A stretch of DNA of 47,511 nucleotides from an uncultured Saprospiraceae bacterium (GCA_937951615.1 CALFBH010000061.1:1-47511); one strand, 5' to 3'. Positions 38,627 through 46,771 are shown, counted from the stretch's first letter. The notes: a model not told the origin generated them from the sequence alone. Numbers and translations are program-made.

Positions 38627-40045
38627 ATGAAAATAGAACAAATTTATACTGGCTGCCTCGCACAAGGGGCTTATTATATTGAAAGCAATGGAGAAGCTGC
38701 GATTATTGATCCGCTTCGCGAAACTGCTCCCTACATTGCGAAAGCAAAAGAAAATGGCGTAAAAATCAAATATATATTTGAAACACATTTTCATGCAGAC
38801 TTTGTTTCCGGGCATTTGGACTTGGCGAAGAAAACAGGTGCAAGTATCATATATGGACCCGATGCAGAAACGGCTTACGAAAAACACCTTTCAAAGGATG
38901 GAGAAGAATTTAAATTAGGGAATATCACCTTCCGCGTTTTACACACGCCTGGTCATACGCCTGAAAGCACGACCTATTTGCTCTTGGATGAAAATGGAAA
39001 AGAACATGCCATTTTTACAGGAGATACCTTGTTTATTGGGGATGTCGGCAGACCTGATTTGGCACAAAAGAAAGGCAACCTGACCAAAGAAGACCTGGCA
39101 GGTTGGCTGTACGATAGTTTACGGAATAAAATTATGCCTTTGCCAGATGAAGTAATGGTGTATCCGGCACATGGAGCAGGTTCGGCTTGTGGCAAAAATA
39201 TGAGTAGTGAAACCTGGGATACGCTAGGTCATCAGAAAGAAACGAATTATGCACTGCGTGCCAATATGACCAAAGATGAATTTATCAAAGAAGTCACAGA
39301 TGGCTTAGTTCCGCCACCACAATACTTTTTCAAAAATGCCAAACTCAATAAAACAGGTTATGAAAGTATTGATGTAGTAATGGAACGGGGCGCGAGAGCA
39401 CTTTCACCAAGAGAATTTGAAGTAGCTGCCAATGAAACCGACGCGTTGATTCTGGACGTAAGAGACAAGGCAACTTTCGTAAAAGGCTTCATTCCCAATT
39501 CTATTTTCATTGGACTCGATGGAAGCTTTGCGCCCTGGGTAGGCGCACTGGTGCCCGACCTGATGCAGCCGATACTGCTAGTTGCTCCAGAAGGCAGAGA
39601 GGAGGAAACCGTCAAACGCCTCGCACGAGTTGGTTATGATAATGCCATTGGTTACCTAAAAGGTGGTTTTGACGCCTGGACAGCAGCAGGGCAGGAGGTC
39701 GATGAAATTGAGACGATTAATGGCGGACAATTTGAAAAAATATATACTGAAGACCAAGAAATTCATATCCTCGATGTCAGAAAACCAAGCGAATGGAGCG
39801 GAGAACATATTGATGGGGGACAAAATTTTGCACTGGATTACATCAATGAAAAGATGAGTGAAATCAGCAAAGACAAAATGTATTATATGCATTGTCGCAG
39901 TGGTTACCGCTCTACAGTCGCAGCTTCTATTTTGAAATCAAGAGGTTTTGAACAACTGGTGAATGTACAGGATACTTTTGCCAATATTTCGGAGTCATCT
40001 ATTCCTATTACTGATTTTGTATGTCCTTCTACTTTGGAGGGGTGA
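38627..40045 (+). CDS. Metallo-beta-lactamase/rhodanese protein, persulfide dioxygenase type
   Basis: A 472-residue three-domain protein. Residues 1-245 are an MBL-fold metal site: THFHAD (H54, H56, D58), TPGHTPES (H110), TGDTLFIGD (D133) and YPAHGAGS (H182), the pattern of ETHE1-type persulfide dioxygenases and their relatives. Two rhodanese domains follow. The first (about 265-355) lacks the active Cys (its loop reads LLVAPEGREEE) and is probably structural. The second (about 375-460) has an intact loop HCRSGYRS with Cys423. The likely reaction is persulfide oxidation to sulfite, with rhodanese transferring sulfane sulfur; the iron-dependent oxygenase activity is inferred from fold and context. 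Confidence 0.88.
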   Translation: MKIEQIYTGCLAQGAYYIESNGEAAIIDPLRETAPYIAKAKENGVKIKYIFETHFHADFVSGHLDLAKKTGASIIYGPDAETAYEKHLSKDGEEFKLGNITFRVLHTPGHTPESTTYLLLDENGKEHAIFTGDTLFIGDVGRPDLAQKKGNLTKEDLAGWLYDSLRNKIMPLPDEVMVYPAHGAGSACGKNMSSETWDTLGHQKETNYALRANMTKDEFIKEVTDGLVPPPQYFFKNAKLNKTGYESIDVVMERGARALSPREFEVAANETDALILDVRDKATFVKGFIPNSIFIGLDGSFAPWVGALVPDLMQPILLVAPEGREEETVKRLARVGYDNAIGYLKGGFDAWTAAGQEVDEIETINGGQFEKIYTEDQEIHILDVRKPSEWSGEHIDGGQNFALDYINEKMSEISKDKMYYMHCRSGYRSTVAASILKSRGFEQLVNVQDTFANISESSIPITDFVCPSTLEG

Positions 40046-40100
40046 AATGTGTTGAAGTGGAAAATGTGTTGAGGTGTTGATGTGCGCGTGTGTTGATGTG

Positions 40101-40158
40101 GTTTGTTTTGCGGATGTAGCGATAATTCATGAATTATCGCTACATCCGCAAAACAAAC
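40101..40158. repeat. 58-bp perfect palindrome upstream of the Fe-S gene
   Basis: Arms of 28 bp (GTTTGTTTTGCGGATGTAGC continuing to GATAATTC) meet at an AT centre, so all 58 bases are perfectly self-complementary. It sits 55 bp after the MBL stop. In RNA it would form an extremely stable hairpin between mbl and the Fe-S gene. It lacks a U-run on the downstream side, so it is not a standard rho-independent terminator. Confidence 0.95.
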
Positions 40159-40160
40159 AC

Positions 40161-40224
40161 GACAACACGACAACACGACAACACGACAACACGACAACAC
40201 GACAACACGACAACACGACAACAC
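40161..40224. repeat. 8 x 8-bp tandem repeat (GACAACAC) before the Fe-S start codon
   Basis: Eight identical copies of GACAACAC, ending 6 bp before the ATG at 40231. Read in frame it would code for TTTRQHDN-type repeats, so gene finders may extend the Fe-S gene into it. On the other side of the palindrome, 40050-40100 contains degenerate inverse copies (GTGTTGATGTG). Copy-number change could alter spacing to the start codon. Confidence 0.95.
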
Positions 40225-40230
40225 GACCAA

Positions 40231-41853
40231 ATGAAATACGGCTTTATCATAGACAACAGAAAGTGCATCGGCTGCCACGCCTGCACAACTGCCTGCAAAT
40301 CTGAACATCAGGTGCCTGTAGGCGTAAACAGAACCTGGGTCAAGCAGGTAGAAAAAGGCGTCTTTCCTGATACACGTCGCTTGTTTTCAGTGATGCGTTG
40401 CAATCATTGTACGGATGCGCCATGCGTGGAAATCTGTCCGACAGAATCCTTATTTATCCGTAAGGATGGCATTGTGGATTTTGACAAGGATCGTTGTATT
40501 GGTTGCAAATCTTGTATGCAAGCCTGCCCTTATGATGCGCTGTACATCGACCCGGAAACACACACCGCAGCAAAATGCAATTATTGTGTACACCGGACTG
40601 AAATTGGTTTAGAGCCTGCCTGTGTCAATGTTTGTCCCGAACACGCCATCATCTCCGGCGACATGGAAAATCCCAATACAGAAATTGCCCAGTTGCTATC
40701 ACGACAGCAGGTGAAGGTGCGGAAACCTGAAAAAGGAACGAAGCCCAACCTCTTCTATATTGATGCAGATGATCTATCCCTAAATCCAACAAGTACGGAG
40801 AAATCGGATAATTACTTCTGGAACAGTCAGGGACTTGGCGTGGGGCATTTTGCCAAAGAAGCTGAAAAAATGGCTTTCTCCAATGGCGATATTATGGAGG
40901 CACTCATGGAGGTCAATGGACAATCCACCACCGCAGAGCAGGTAAATAAAAATGGTAAAGCTAAATCGGTAGATGTATTATTAGGTAAAGGACACCGCAC
41001 TTACGATACGCCCGACAAAGGTATTTTATGGGGCAAAGAAGTCTCTGCTTATGTCTGGACAAAAGCCATTTCTGCTGGCGTATTTTTGGTGACTTTTATG
41101 GCTTATGTTTTTGATATCGGATTGAATGAAGTCATTATTTGGTCAGGTTTGGGACTTGGGTTATTATTTCTGGCGATAACGGGTTTATTGCTGATAAAAG
41201 ACTTAGACAGACCAGACCGTTTTTTGAGCGTACTCTTACGTCCGCAATGGGATTCCTGGCTAGTGAGAGGTGGCTATGCAATCACGATTTATGGCGGCTT
41301 GCTGACCTTGTTGGCTTTGTCGGTCTGGTTCGGCTGGTCGGGGCTGGGTACTGTGCTGATGTGGCTGACAGCTCTTGTGGCGGTTGTGGTGGCTGTTTAT
41401 ACGGCATTTTTATTTGCGCAAGCTAAAGGGCGTGATTTCTGGCAAAGTCCGACCTTATCCATCCACATGCTGGTGCATAGTTTTATGGCTGGTGCGGCTG
41501 TTTTTGGTATCATCGCTTTATTTACGCAAAGTAATGAAAATTGGCTATTCTTATTGAAAAATATATTGCTCATCGGCATAGGTATCAACCTCGCTACCAT
41601 GCTGATAGAACTCGCCACCACGCATTCCACAGATGATGCAAAACGCACAGTGGATATGATTATAAAAGGCAGGTACAAAAATAAATTCTGGTTGGGCGTT
41701 ATCCTTTTCGGAAATATATTACCAGGAGCTTTATTGTTGTTTGGTGGAGCGAATGCCATGATGCTGGGCATAGCCGGAATCATTGTTTTAATTGGAATTT
41801 ATTTGGTCGAAGATATTTGGGTGGAAGCCCCGCAGCGGATACCCTTGAGTTAA
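40231..41853 (+). CDS. Fused [4Fe-4S] electron-transfer and NrfD-like membrane anchor subunit
   Basis: A 540-residue fusion. Residues 1-150 hold four cysteine clusters (C12/15/18/22, C57/60/65/69, C89/92/95/99, C116/119/131/135), a four-[4Fe-4S] subunit of the DmsB/PsrB/SoeB type. Residues about 270-535 have eight or nine membrane segments of the NrfD/PsrC quinol-handling type, including LLIKDLDRPDRF and RPQWDSWLVRGGYAI. The linker (about 155-270) is variable. In most organisms these are two separate genes. The start at 40231 avoids the tandem repeat; translation from 40129 would add repeat-encoded residues. Expected role: move electrons between the molybdoenzyme and the quinone pool. SoeB/SoeC-like in function by context. 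Confidence 0.88.
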   Translation: MKYGFIIDNRKCIGCHACTTACKSEHQVPVGVNRTWVKQVEKGVFPDTRRLFSVMRCNHCTDAPCVEICPTESLFIRKDGIVDFDKDRCIGCKSCMQACPYDALYIDPETHTAAKCNYCVHRTEIGLEPACVNVCPEHAIISGDMENPNTEIAQLLSRQQVKVRKPEKGTKPNLFYIDADDLSLNPTSTEKSDNYFWNSQGLGVGHFAKEAEKMAFSNGDIMEALMEVNGQSTTAEQVNKNGKAKSVDVLLGKGHRTYDTPDKGILWGKEVSAYVWTKAISAGVFLVTFMAYVFDIGLNEVIIWSGLGLGLLFLAITGLLLIKDLDRPDRFLSVLLRPQWDSWLVRGGYAITIYGGLLTLLALSVWFGWSGLGTVLMWLTALVAVVVAVYTAFLFAQAKGRDFWQSPTLSIHMLVHSFMAGAAVFGIIALFTQSNENWLFLLKNILLIGIGINLATMLIELATTHSTDDAKRTVDMIIKGRYKNKFWLGVILFGNILPGALLLFGGANAMMLGIAGIIVLIGIYLVEDIWVEAPQRIPLS

Positions 41854-41861
41854 ACACCACC

Positions 41862-41917
41862 GTACCGACGACTTCAGCCGTCGTAGGAAAACACTTGACG
41901 GCTAAAGTCGTCAGTAC
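41862..41917. repeat. REP-like palindrome, copy B
   Basis: GTACCGACGACTTCAGCCGTC...GACGGCTAAAGTCGTC, then AGTAC. It begins 9 bp after the stop of the Fe-S/anchor gene and precedes the RAYT gene. A further small hairpin TCGACGGTT-TT-AACCGTCGA follows at 41928-41947. Confidence 0.9.
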
Positions 41918-41969
41918 TGTTATGGTATCGACGGTTTTAACCGTCGAAGAAGAAGAATACTCATCACTT

Positions 41970-42629
41970 ATGAAAGTCAAAACATTCCATCGAAATATTC
42001 TACCCCACATTCGCCCTATTGGTGCAACATTCTTTATTACTACAAGACTTGATGATGCTCTACCGCGACACATTATTCGAGAGCTTAAAGAAGCATTTGA
42101 AAAAGAAAAAACAGATATTATACAAAGTCATCCCAATGATTATGAAGAGCGTTTGTATGATGCAAGCAAGCGTCATTTTGGAAAATACGACCACCAACTG
42201 GACGAAAAGCCTTACGGCGAATGTTACCTGAAGAATCCTGATGTCGCGCATATTATTATGGAAAAACTAAAGGAGATGGATGAACATTATTTTGAGTTGC
42301 AAGCCTATTGCATTATGCCTAATCACTTGCATCTGCTGATAAATACCTCTATTCAATTGTTAGGAACTGATATTGATGAATCGAATCTGGATGACCGATA
42401 TATCCAACTTGACAAAACGATGAAACACTTTAAAGGCGCGACGAGTTATTTGTCTAATCAGGCACTTGGACGGAAGGGGAAATTTTGGCAACGTGATAGT
42501 TATGATCACTATGTTCGAAATGATAAAGAATGGGACAATATCGTTAATTATATTTTGAATAATCCTGTCAAAGCTAAGTTGGCACAAACATCTTTAGATT
42601 GGAAATATTCATATTACAGATATGCCTGA
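41970..42629 (+). CDS. REP-associated tyrosine transposase (RAYT, Y1_Tnp)
   Basis: A 219-residue IS200/IS605-like Y1 transposase of the REP-associated branch. The HUH metal motif is HLHLL (His119, His121) in QAYCIMPNHLHLLI, and the likely catalytic Tyr is Tyr178 in RDSYDHYVRND, followed by the typical IVNYILNNPVKAKL. Such enzymes recognise and move nearby REP palindromes. This one is bracketed by three copies (B before; C and D after). A longer reading from 41817 runs through REP sequence and is rejected; ATG at 41970 starts directly on MKVKTFHRNI. Unlike an IS, REP/RAYT loci are usually stable, single-copy parts of the genome. Confidence 0.92.
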   Translation: MKVKTFHRNILPHIRPIGATFFITTRLDDALPRHIIRELKEAFEKEKTDIIQSHPNDYEERLYDASKRHFGKYDHQLDEKPYGECYLKNPDVAHIIMEKLKEMDEHYFELQAYCIMPNHLHLLINTSIQLLGTDIDESNLDDRYIQLDKTMKHFKGATSYLSNQALGRKGKFWQRDSYDHYVRNDKEWDNIVNYILNNPVKAKLAQTSLDWKYSYYRYA

Positions 42630-42639
42630 CGGCATCCCC

Positions 42640-42693
42640 GTACCGACGACTTCAGCCGTCGTAGGGAAACTTGACGGCTAAAGTCGTCAGTAC
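42640..42693. repeat. REP-like palindrome, copy C
   Basis: GTACCGACGACTTCAGCCGTC...GACGGCTAAAGTCGTC then AGTAC, 10 bp after the RAYT stop and in tandem with copy D. Confidence 0.9.
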
Positions 42694-42700
42694 AGCACCC

Positions 42701-42755
42701 GTAACGACGACTTTAGCTGTCGCGGAAATCACATGACGGCTAAAGTCGTCAGTAC
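42701..42755. repeat. REP-like palindrome, copy D
   Basis: A more diverged copy (GTAACGACGACTTTAGCTGT...GACGGCTAAAGTCGTC, then AGTAC). It ends 10 bp before the ATG of the molybdoenzyme gene, so it forms part of that gene's leader and could affect its translation. Confidence 0.9.
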
Positions 42756-42765
42756 TGTTTAGATT

Positions 42766-45648
42766 ATGAAACACAAACCATCACTAATAGAACGCATCGC
42801 CGAATCCATCGGACTAATCCCCAATTTACACAAAGAAGAAGCAACGCCACTGGAAAGTCTGACCGACAAACCAGGCGATCTGACAAGATTTCCGCCGCCT
42901 GAACAGTGGGACGATTGGGTAGAATATGAAGCAACAGCCTGGCCGAAAAAGGAGAAACGACATTATGCCATTGTCCCGACGACTTGTTTCAATTGCGAAA
43001 GTGCTTGTGGGCTGACGGCTTATGTTGATAAAGAAAAAGGAGAAATCCGAAAATTTGAAGGCAATCCCTATCATCCAGGCAGCAGGGGACGCAACTGTGC
43101 AAAAGGGCCAGCAACCATCAATCAAATTACTGATCCTGACCGTATTTTGTATCCGCTGAAAAGAGTGGGCAAAAGGGGGGAAGGCAAATGGGAGCGTGTT
43201 AGTTGGGATGAGATTTTAGATACCATTGCTGCGCGGATGCGCAAAGCCATTCAGGAAAACCGCCACAACGAAATTGCTTATCATGTAGGACGACCAGGAC
43301 ATGAAGGTTATGCCAATCGAGTCATTCAGTCTTGGGGGGTAGATGGGCATAATAGCCACACGAATATCTGTTCTTCTGGGGCAAGGTTTGGCTATAATAT
43401 CTGGTACGGTCACGACCGACCATCGCCCGACCATGCCAATGCTCGATTTATTCTGCTGATTTCTGCACACCTAGAAAGCGGGCATTATTTTAATCCACAT
43501 GCGCAGCGCATTATAGAAGCCAAAATGAAAGGCGCGAAACTGGCTTGCATGGATCCACGTCTGTCCAATACAGCCTCTATGTCTGACTACTGGATGCCGA
43601 CTTATCCTGGCTCTGAAGCTGCGGTTTTGCTGGCAATGGCTAAGATCATTTTGGAGGAAGGTTTGTATAATCGTGCTTACATGGAAAAGTGGGTTAATTG
43701 GCAAACCTATTTGGAAAAAAGACATGCCGACATACCCGTTACATTTGAGAATTTCATTGAAAAAATAAAAGAAGAATATAAAGACTACACGCCTGAATTT
43801 GCAGAAAAAGAAAGTGGTGTAAAAGCAAAGATCGTCAGAGAAGTAGCGGTACAAATAGGGGAGGCCGGTGAGCGATTTTCGACCCACAACTGGCGCAGCG
43901 CAGCGGCTGGGAATCTGGGTGGCTGGTGCGTGTCGCGTGCTTTGCATTTTCTGAATGTACTGACCGGAAGTGTCGGGACAGTCGGTGGAACTTCGCCAAA
44001 TAGCTGGAATAAATTTAAGCCTAAATTTTTCGATACGCCACCTGCACAGAAATTTTGGAATGACCTTCATTTTCCAAATGAATATCCATTGTCCATGTTT
44101 GAAATGAGTTTCCTGCTGCCCCATTTACTCAAAGAGGGCAGGGGCAAAATGGATGTCTATTTTTCGAGAGTATTCAATCCTGTCTGGACTTATCCTGATG
44201 GTTTTACTTGGATGGAAGCCTTTGTGGATGAAGACTTATTCGGCTTACATGCTGCCATGACACCAACTTGGAACGAGACCGCATTTTTCGCAGATTATGT
44301 CTTGCCAATGGGACATGCTGCCGAGCGGCACGACCTGAACAGCTACGCGACACATTCGGGCATGTGGATTGCATTTCGTCAGCCCGTTTTGCGCGAAGCA
44401 GCGCGACGTGCAGGCAAAGAAGTGAAGTTTACTTACGAATCTAATCCAGGTGAAGTGTGGGAAGAAGACGAGTTTTGGATAGAACTGAGTTGGCGCATCG
44501 ACCCTGATGGCAGTCTGGGTATTCGCAAGCATTTTGAATCTCCTTATCGGAAAGGCGAGAAAGTTAGCATTGATGAATATTATCAACATATTTTTGAAAA
44601 TACCAAAGGATTGCCCGAAGCGGCAAAAAAAGAAGGACTGACCGAACTGGATTATATGCGGAAATATGGCGCTTTTGAAGTGGAAAAACATTCTTACATG
44701 AAGAATGAATTTACCCTTTCGGAAGAACAACTCAAAGACGCAAAAATTGATGAGAAAACGGGTGTCATTTCTAAGGACGATAAAGATTTGGGCGTGATGA
44801 TTGACGGTACGCCTTATGTGGGTTTTCCGACGCCCTCCCGCAAGAATGAATTTTATTCTCAGACGATGGTGGACTGGAAATGGGGAGAATATGCCATTCC
44901 GACTTATATCAAAAGCCATATTCACGAAGAAAAATTGGACAAGGAAAAAGGAGAGTATGTCTTGTTGCCCACTTTCCGACTGCCGACGCTCATTCACTCC
45001 CGTTCGGGCAATGCCAAATGGCTAGCTGAAATCTCAAACCGCAACCCCATCTGGATGCATCCCAAAGATGCCAAACGCTGGGGATTCCAGACGGGCGATA
45101 TTGTAAAACTGAATACCGACATTGGTTATTTTGTAGATAAAGTCTGGGTGACAGAAGGGATGAAACCCGGTGTTGTCGCCTGCTCGCACCACCTCGGTCG
45201 CTGGCGCAGACAACAAGATAAAGGCAATCGCTGGGCAACCAATACCGTAAAAATAGAAAACCCGAAAAAAGGCGAATGGAAAATGAATACCATGCAAGGC
45301 GTCCGTCCATTCAAATCGGAAGACCCAGATAGCTCAAGGGTATTCTGGCTCGATGGCGGCGTACATCAGAACATCACCCACGCTGTACATCCCGACCCGA
45401 TCAGCGGTATGCATTGCTGGCACCAGCGCGTCCGCATAGAACGCCCCGGCCCAGATGATAAGTACGGCGATATTTTTGTGGACACGAATAAGTCGCACGA
45501 AATGTACAAGGAATGGCTCGCCATGACCCGCCCTGCGCCTGGACCCGACGGGCTGCGCCGACCTTTATGGTTTAAGCGTCCGCTGAAGCCAGTGAAAGAG
45601 GCTTATTATTTGGATAATATGGATGAGTTTGGGAAGGTTAGGGATTGA
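42766..45648 (+). CDS. Molybdopterin oxidoreductase catalytic subunit, SoeA-like
   Basis: A 960-residue catalytic subunit of the complex iron-sulfur molybdoenzyme superfamily. N-terminal [4Fe-4S] site: C74, C77, C81 and C111 (TTCFNCESAC and NCAKGPA). The likely molybdenum ligand is Cys202 in SHTNICSSGARFGY. The C-terminal molybdopterin-dinucleotide domain has RNPIWMHPKDAKRWGFQTGD and HHLGRWRR. The N-terminus (MKHKPSLIERIAESIG) has no twin-arginine signal, so the enzyme faces the cytoplasm, unlike PsrA/PhsA polysulfide or thiosulfate reductases. That, the neighbouring persulfide dioxygenase and SulP, and the partner Fe-S/NrfD fusion favour a cytoplasmic sulfite dehydrogenase (SoeABC-like). Substrate not proven. 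Confidence 0.85.
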   Translation: MKHKPSLIERIAESIGLIPNLHKEEATPLESLTDKPGDLTRFPPPEQWDDWVEYEATAWPKKEKRHYAIVPTTCFNCESACGLTAYVDKEKGEIRKFEGNPYHPGSRGRNCAKGPATINQITDPDRILYPLKRVGKRGEGKWERVSWDEILDTIAARMRKAIQENRHNEIAYHVGRPGHEGYANRVIQSWGVDGHNSHTNICSSGARFGYNIWYGHDRPSPDHANARFILLISAHLESGHYFNPHAQRIIEAKMKGAKLACMDPRLSNTASMSDYWMPTYPGSEAAVLLAMAKIILEEGLYNRAYMEKWVNWQTYLEKRHADIPVTFENFIEKIKEEYKDYTPEFAEKESGVKAKIVREVAVQIGEAGERFSTHNWRSAAAGNLGGWCVSRALHFLNVLTGSVGTVGGTSPNSWNKFKPKFFDTPPAQKFWNDLHFPNEYPLSMFEMSFLLPHLLKEGRGKMDVYFSRVFNPVWTYPDGFTWMEAFVDEDLFGLHAAMTPTWNETAFFADYVLPMGHAAERHDLNSYATHSGMWIAFRQPVLREAARRAGKEVKFTYESNPGEVWEEDEFWIELSWRIDPDGSLGIRKHFESPYRKGEKVSIDEYYQHIFENTKGLPEAAKKEGLTELDYMRKYGAFEVEKHSYMKNEFTLSEEQLKDAKIDEKTGVISKDDKDLGVMIDGTPYVGFPTPSRKNEFYSQTMVDWKWGEYAIPTYIKSHIHEEKLDKEKGEYVLLPTFRLPTLIHSRSGNAKWLAEISNRNPIWMHPKDAKRWGFQTGDIVKLNTDIGYFVDKVWVTEGMKPGVVACSHHLGRWRRQQDKGNRWATNTVKIENPKKGEWKMNTMQGVRPFKSEDPDSSRVFWLDGGVHQNITHAVHPDPISGMHCWHQRVRIERPGPDDKYGDIFVDTNKSHEMYKEWLAMTRPAPGPDGLRRPLWFKRPLKPVKEAYYLDNMDEFGKVRD

Positions 45649-45654
45649 GGGAAT

Positions 45655-45705
45655 ATCGAATATTGAACAGGGGAATATTGAATGTCGAAGTGGGAGGGGG
45701 CTTGA
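45655..45705. repeat. GAATATCGAATATTGAA-type intergenic repeat
   Basis: A stretch of GAATAT(C/T)GAA(T/A)-like units after the molybdoenzyme gene, a pattern I recall from intergenic regions of Bacteroidota genomes. The remainder of this 240-bp gap, up to the TIR gene, is A/T-rich; no gene was found. Confidence 0.6.
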
Positions 45706-45888
45706 TTTTTTCTTTGGATAAGTTGGGTGTTTGGTGTATTTTTGATTTTTTAAGGGCTTTAAAGGTTGGGTTATATTCATAAATTCTTTAGGAGAATTCA
45801 AGAAATATATATGCCGTATGGTGTTGTTAAACAGATTATATACAATGATACGAATGGATTTAAAAGAAAAACTGGGAAATAACTATTT

Positions 45889-46761
45889 ATGTACAACCTA
45901 ATAGTAACGGGGGACTCTGAATCATGGGATGGGGAGCCATTTATTTTGGATAAAAAGCGGTATCTAGAATATACCGAAATTGATTTTCAGAATAAGTTTT
46001 CAGATTTATCTGAATCGAATATCCAACGGATAATTAGGATGCCCTGTATTTTTGCATATGAACTGTATTGTGAAAAAGATTCACATTTTGGATTAATTCG
46101 GGAAATACAATTGAGGAAAGATCAAATCAAAATATACTATGAAATATTTCCGATTGATATATTCTTGACTATGAATCTTATGGTAGAAAAGAAATTTGAT
46201 TTGGGTATAGGTAAACTTGAATTACATCGAACTCATTGGGCAATTAAAAATGTAGATTTACCACGAGAACTTTATCGTGTAGGAATTGTCCTTCCCGATT
46301 GGGCTATTCGGTCAAAATTATCTGTTGACATTACAGAACATGAATTTCAAGTGGCGTTTTCGTTTCCTGGAGAAGTTAGAGATGTCGTTAAACTAATAAC
46401 AGAAGAACTTGAACAGTCAATAGGGCCAAATTCATATTTTTATGACAATAATTATAGAGCCCAATTAGCAAGGCCGTCCCTCGATTTACTTCTACAAAAC
46501 ATCTATAGAAATAGATCAAAGTTAATTGTAGTTTTCTTGTGTTCGAAATATCAAGAGAAAGAATGGTGTGGAATTGAATTCAAGGCAATAAGAGAAATTA
46601 TTCAAGAGAAACAGCATGACAGAATTATGTATGTAAGAATGGATGATGGAAAAGTTGAAGGAGTTTTTAAGGTTGACGGATATATTGACGGTCAAACTCA
46701 TACGCCAAGGGAAATAGCAGAGTTTATTAAAGAGAGAATTGACCTTTTGATGTTGAATTAG
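45889..46761 (+). CDS. TIR-domain protein, probable stand-alone defence NADase
   Basis: A 290-residue two-part protein. Residues about 152-285 form a TIR domain: FQVAFSFPGEVRDVVKLI (first strand-helix), the YDNNYRAQLARPSLDLLLQNIYRN block and SKLIVVFLCSKYQEKEWCGIEFKAI, in which Glu230 takes the position of the catalytic glutamate of NAD-cleaving TIRs. The N-terminal 145 residues are a domain I do not recognise, possibly a sensor of infection. No thoeris, CBASS or pyrin-like partner lies near, so it is either a single-gene defence system or an effector whose partner is elsewhere. Codon and A/T composition are like other accessory genes here. It is followed at 7-11 bp by an attC-like hairpin. 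Confidence 0.8.
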   Translation: MYNLIVTGDSESWDGEPFILDKKRYLEYTEIDFQNKFSDLSESNIQRIIRMPCIFAYELYCEKDSHFGLIREIQLRKDQIKIYYEIFPIDIFLTMNLMVEKKFDLGIGKLELHRTHWAIKNVDLPRELYRVGIVLPDWAIRSKLSVDITEHEFQVAFSFPGEVRDVVKLITEELEQSIGPNSYFYDNNYRAQLARPSLDLLLQNIYRNRSKLIVVFLCSKYQEKEWCGIEFKAIREIIQEKQHDRIMYVRMDDGKVEGVFKVDGYIDGQTHTPREIAEFIKERIDLLMLN

Positions 46762-46771
46762 ACAAAGCATG

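Noticed and set aside
40161-40224. The GACAACAC array as a CRISPR
   Set aside because: Units are only 8 bp with no spacers, so it is a simple tandem repeat.
40129-40230. An N-terminal extension of the Fe-S gene
   Set aside because: It is translation of the palindrome and the tandem repeat; the cysteine-cluster domain starts just after the ATG at 40231.
41817-41969. An upstream extension of the transposase gene
   Set aside because: It reads through REP copy B and a second hairpin; the conserved transposase begins at 41970.
43471-45310. Several long open frames antisense to the molybdoenzyme gene
   Set aside because: They shadow a well-supported coding region and contain no domain; typical of antisense frames in GC-biased codon positions.
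42766-45648. Assignment of the molybdoenzyme as a periplasmic polysulfide or thiosulfate reductase
   Set aside because: There is no twin-arginine signal at the N-terminus and the neighbours fit cytoplasmic sulfur oxidation better; not fully excluded.
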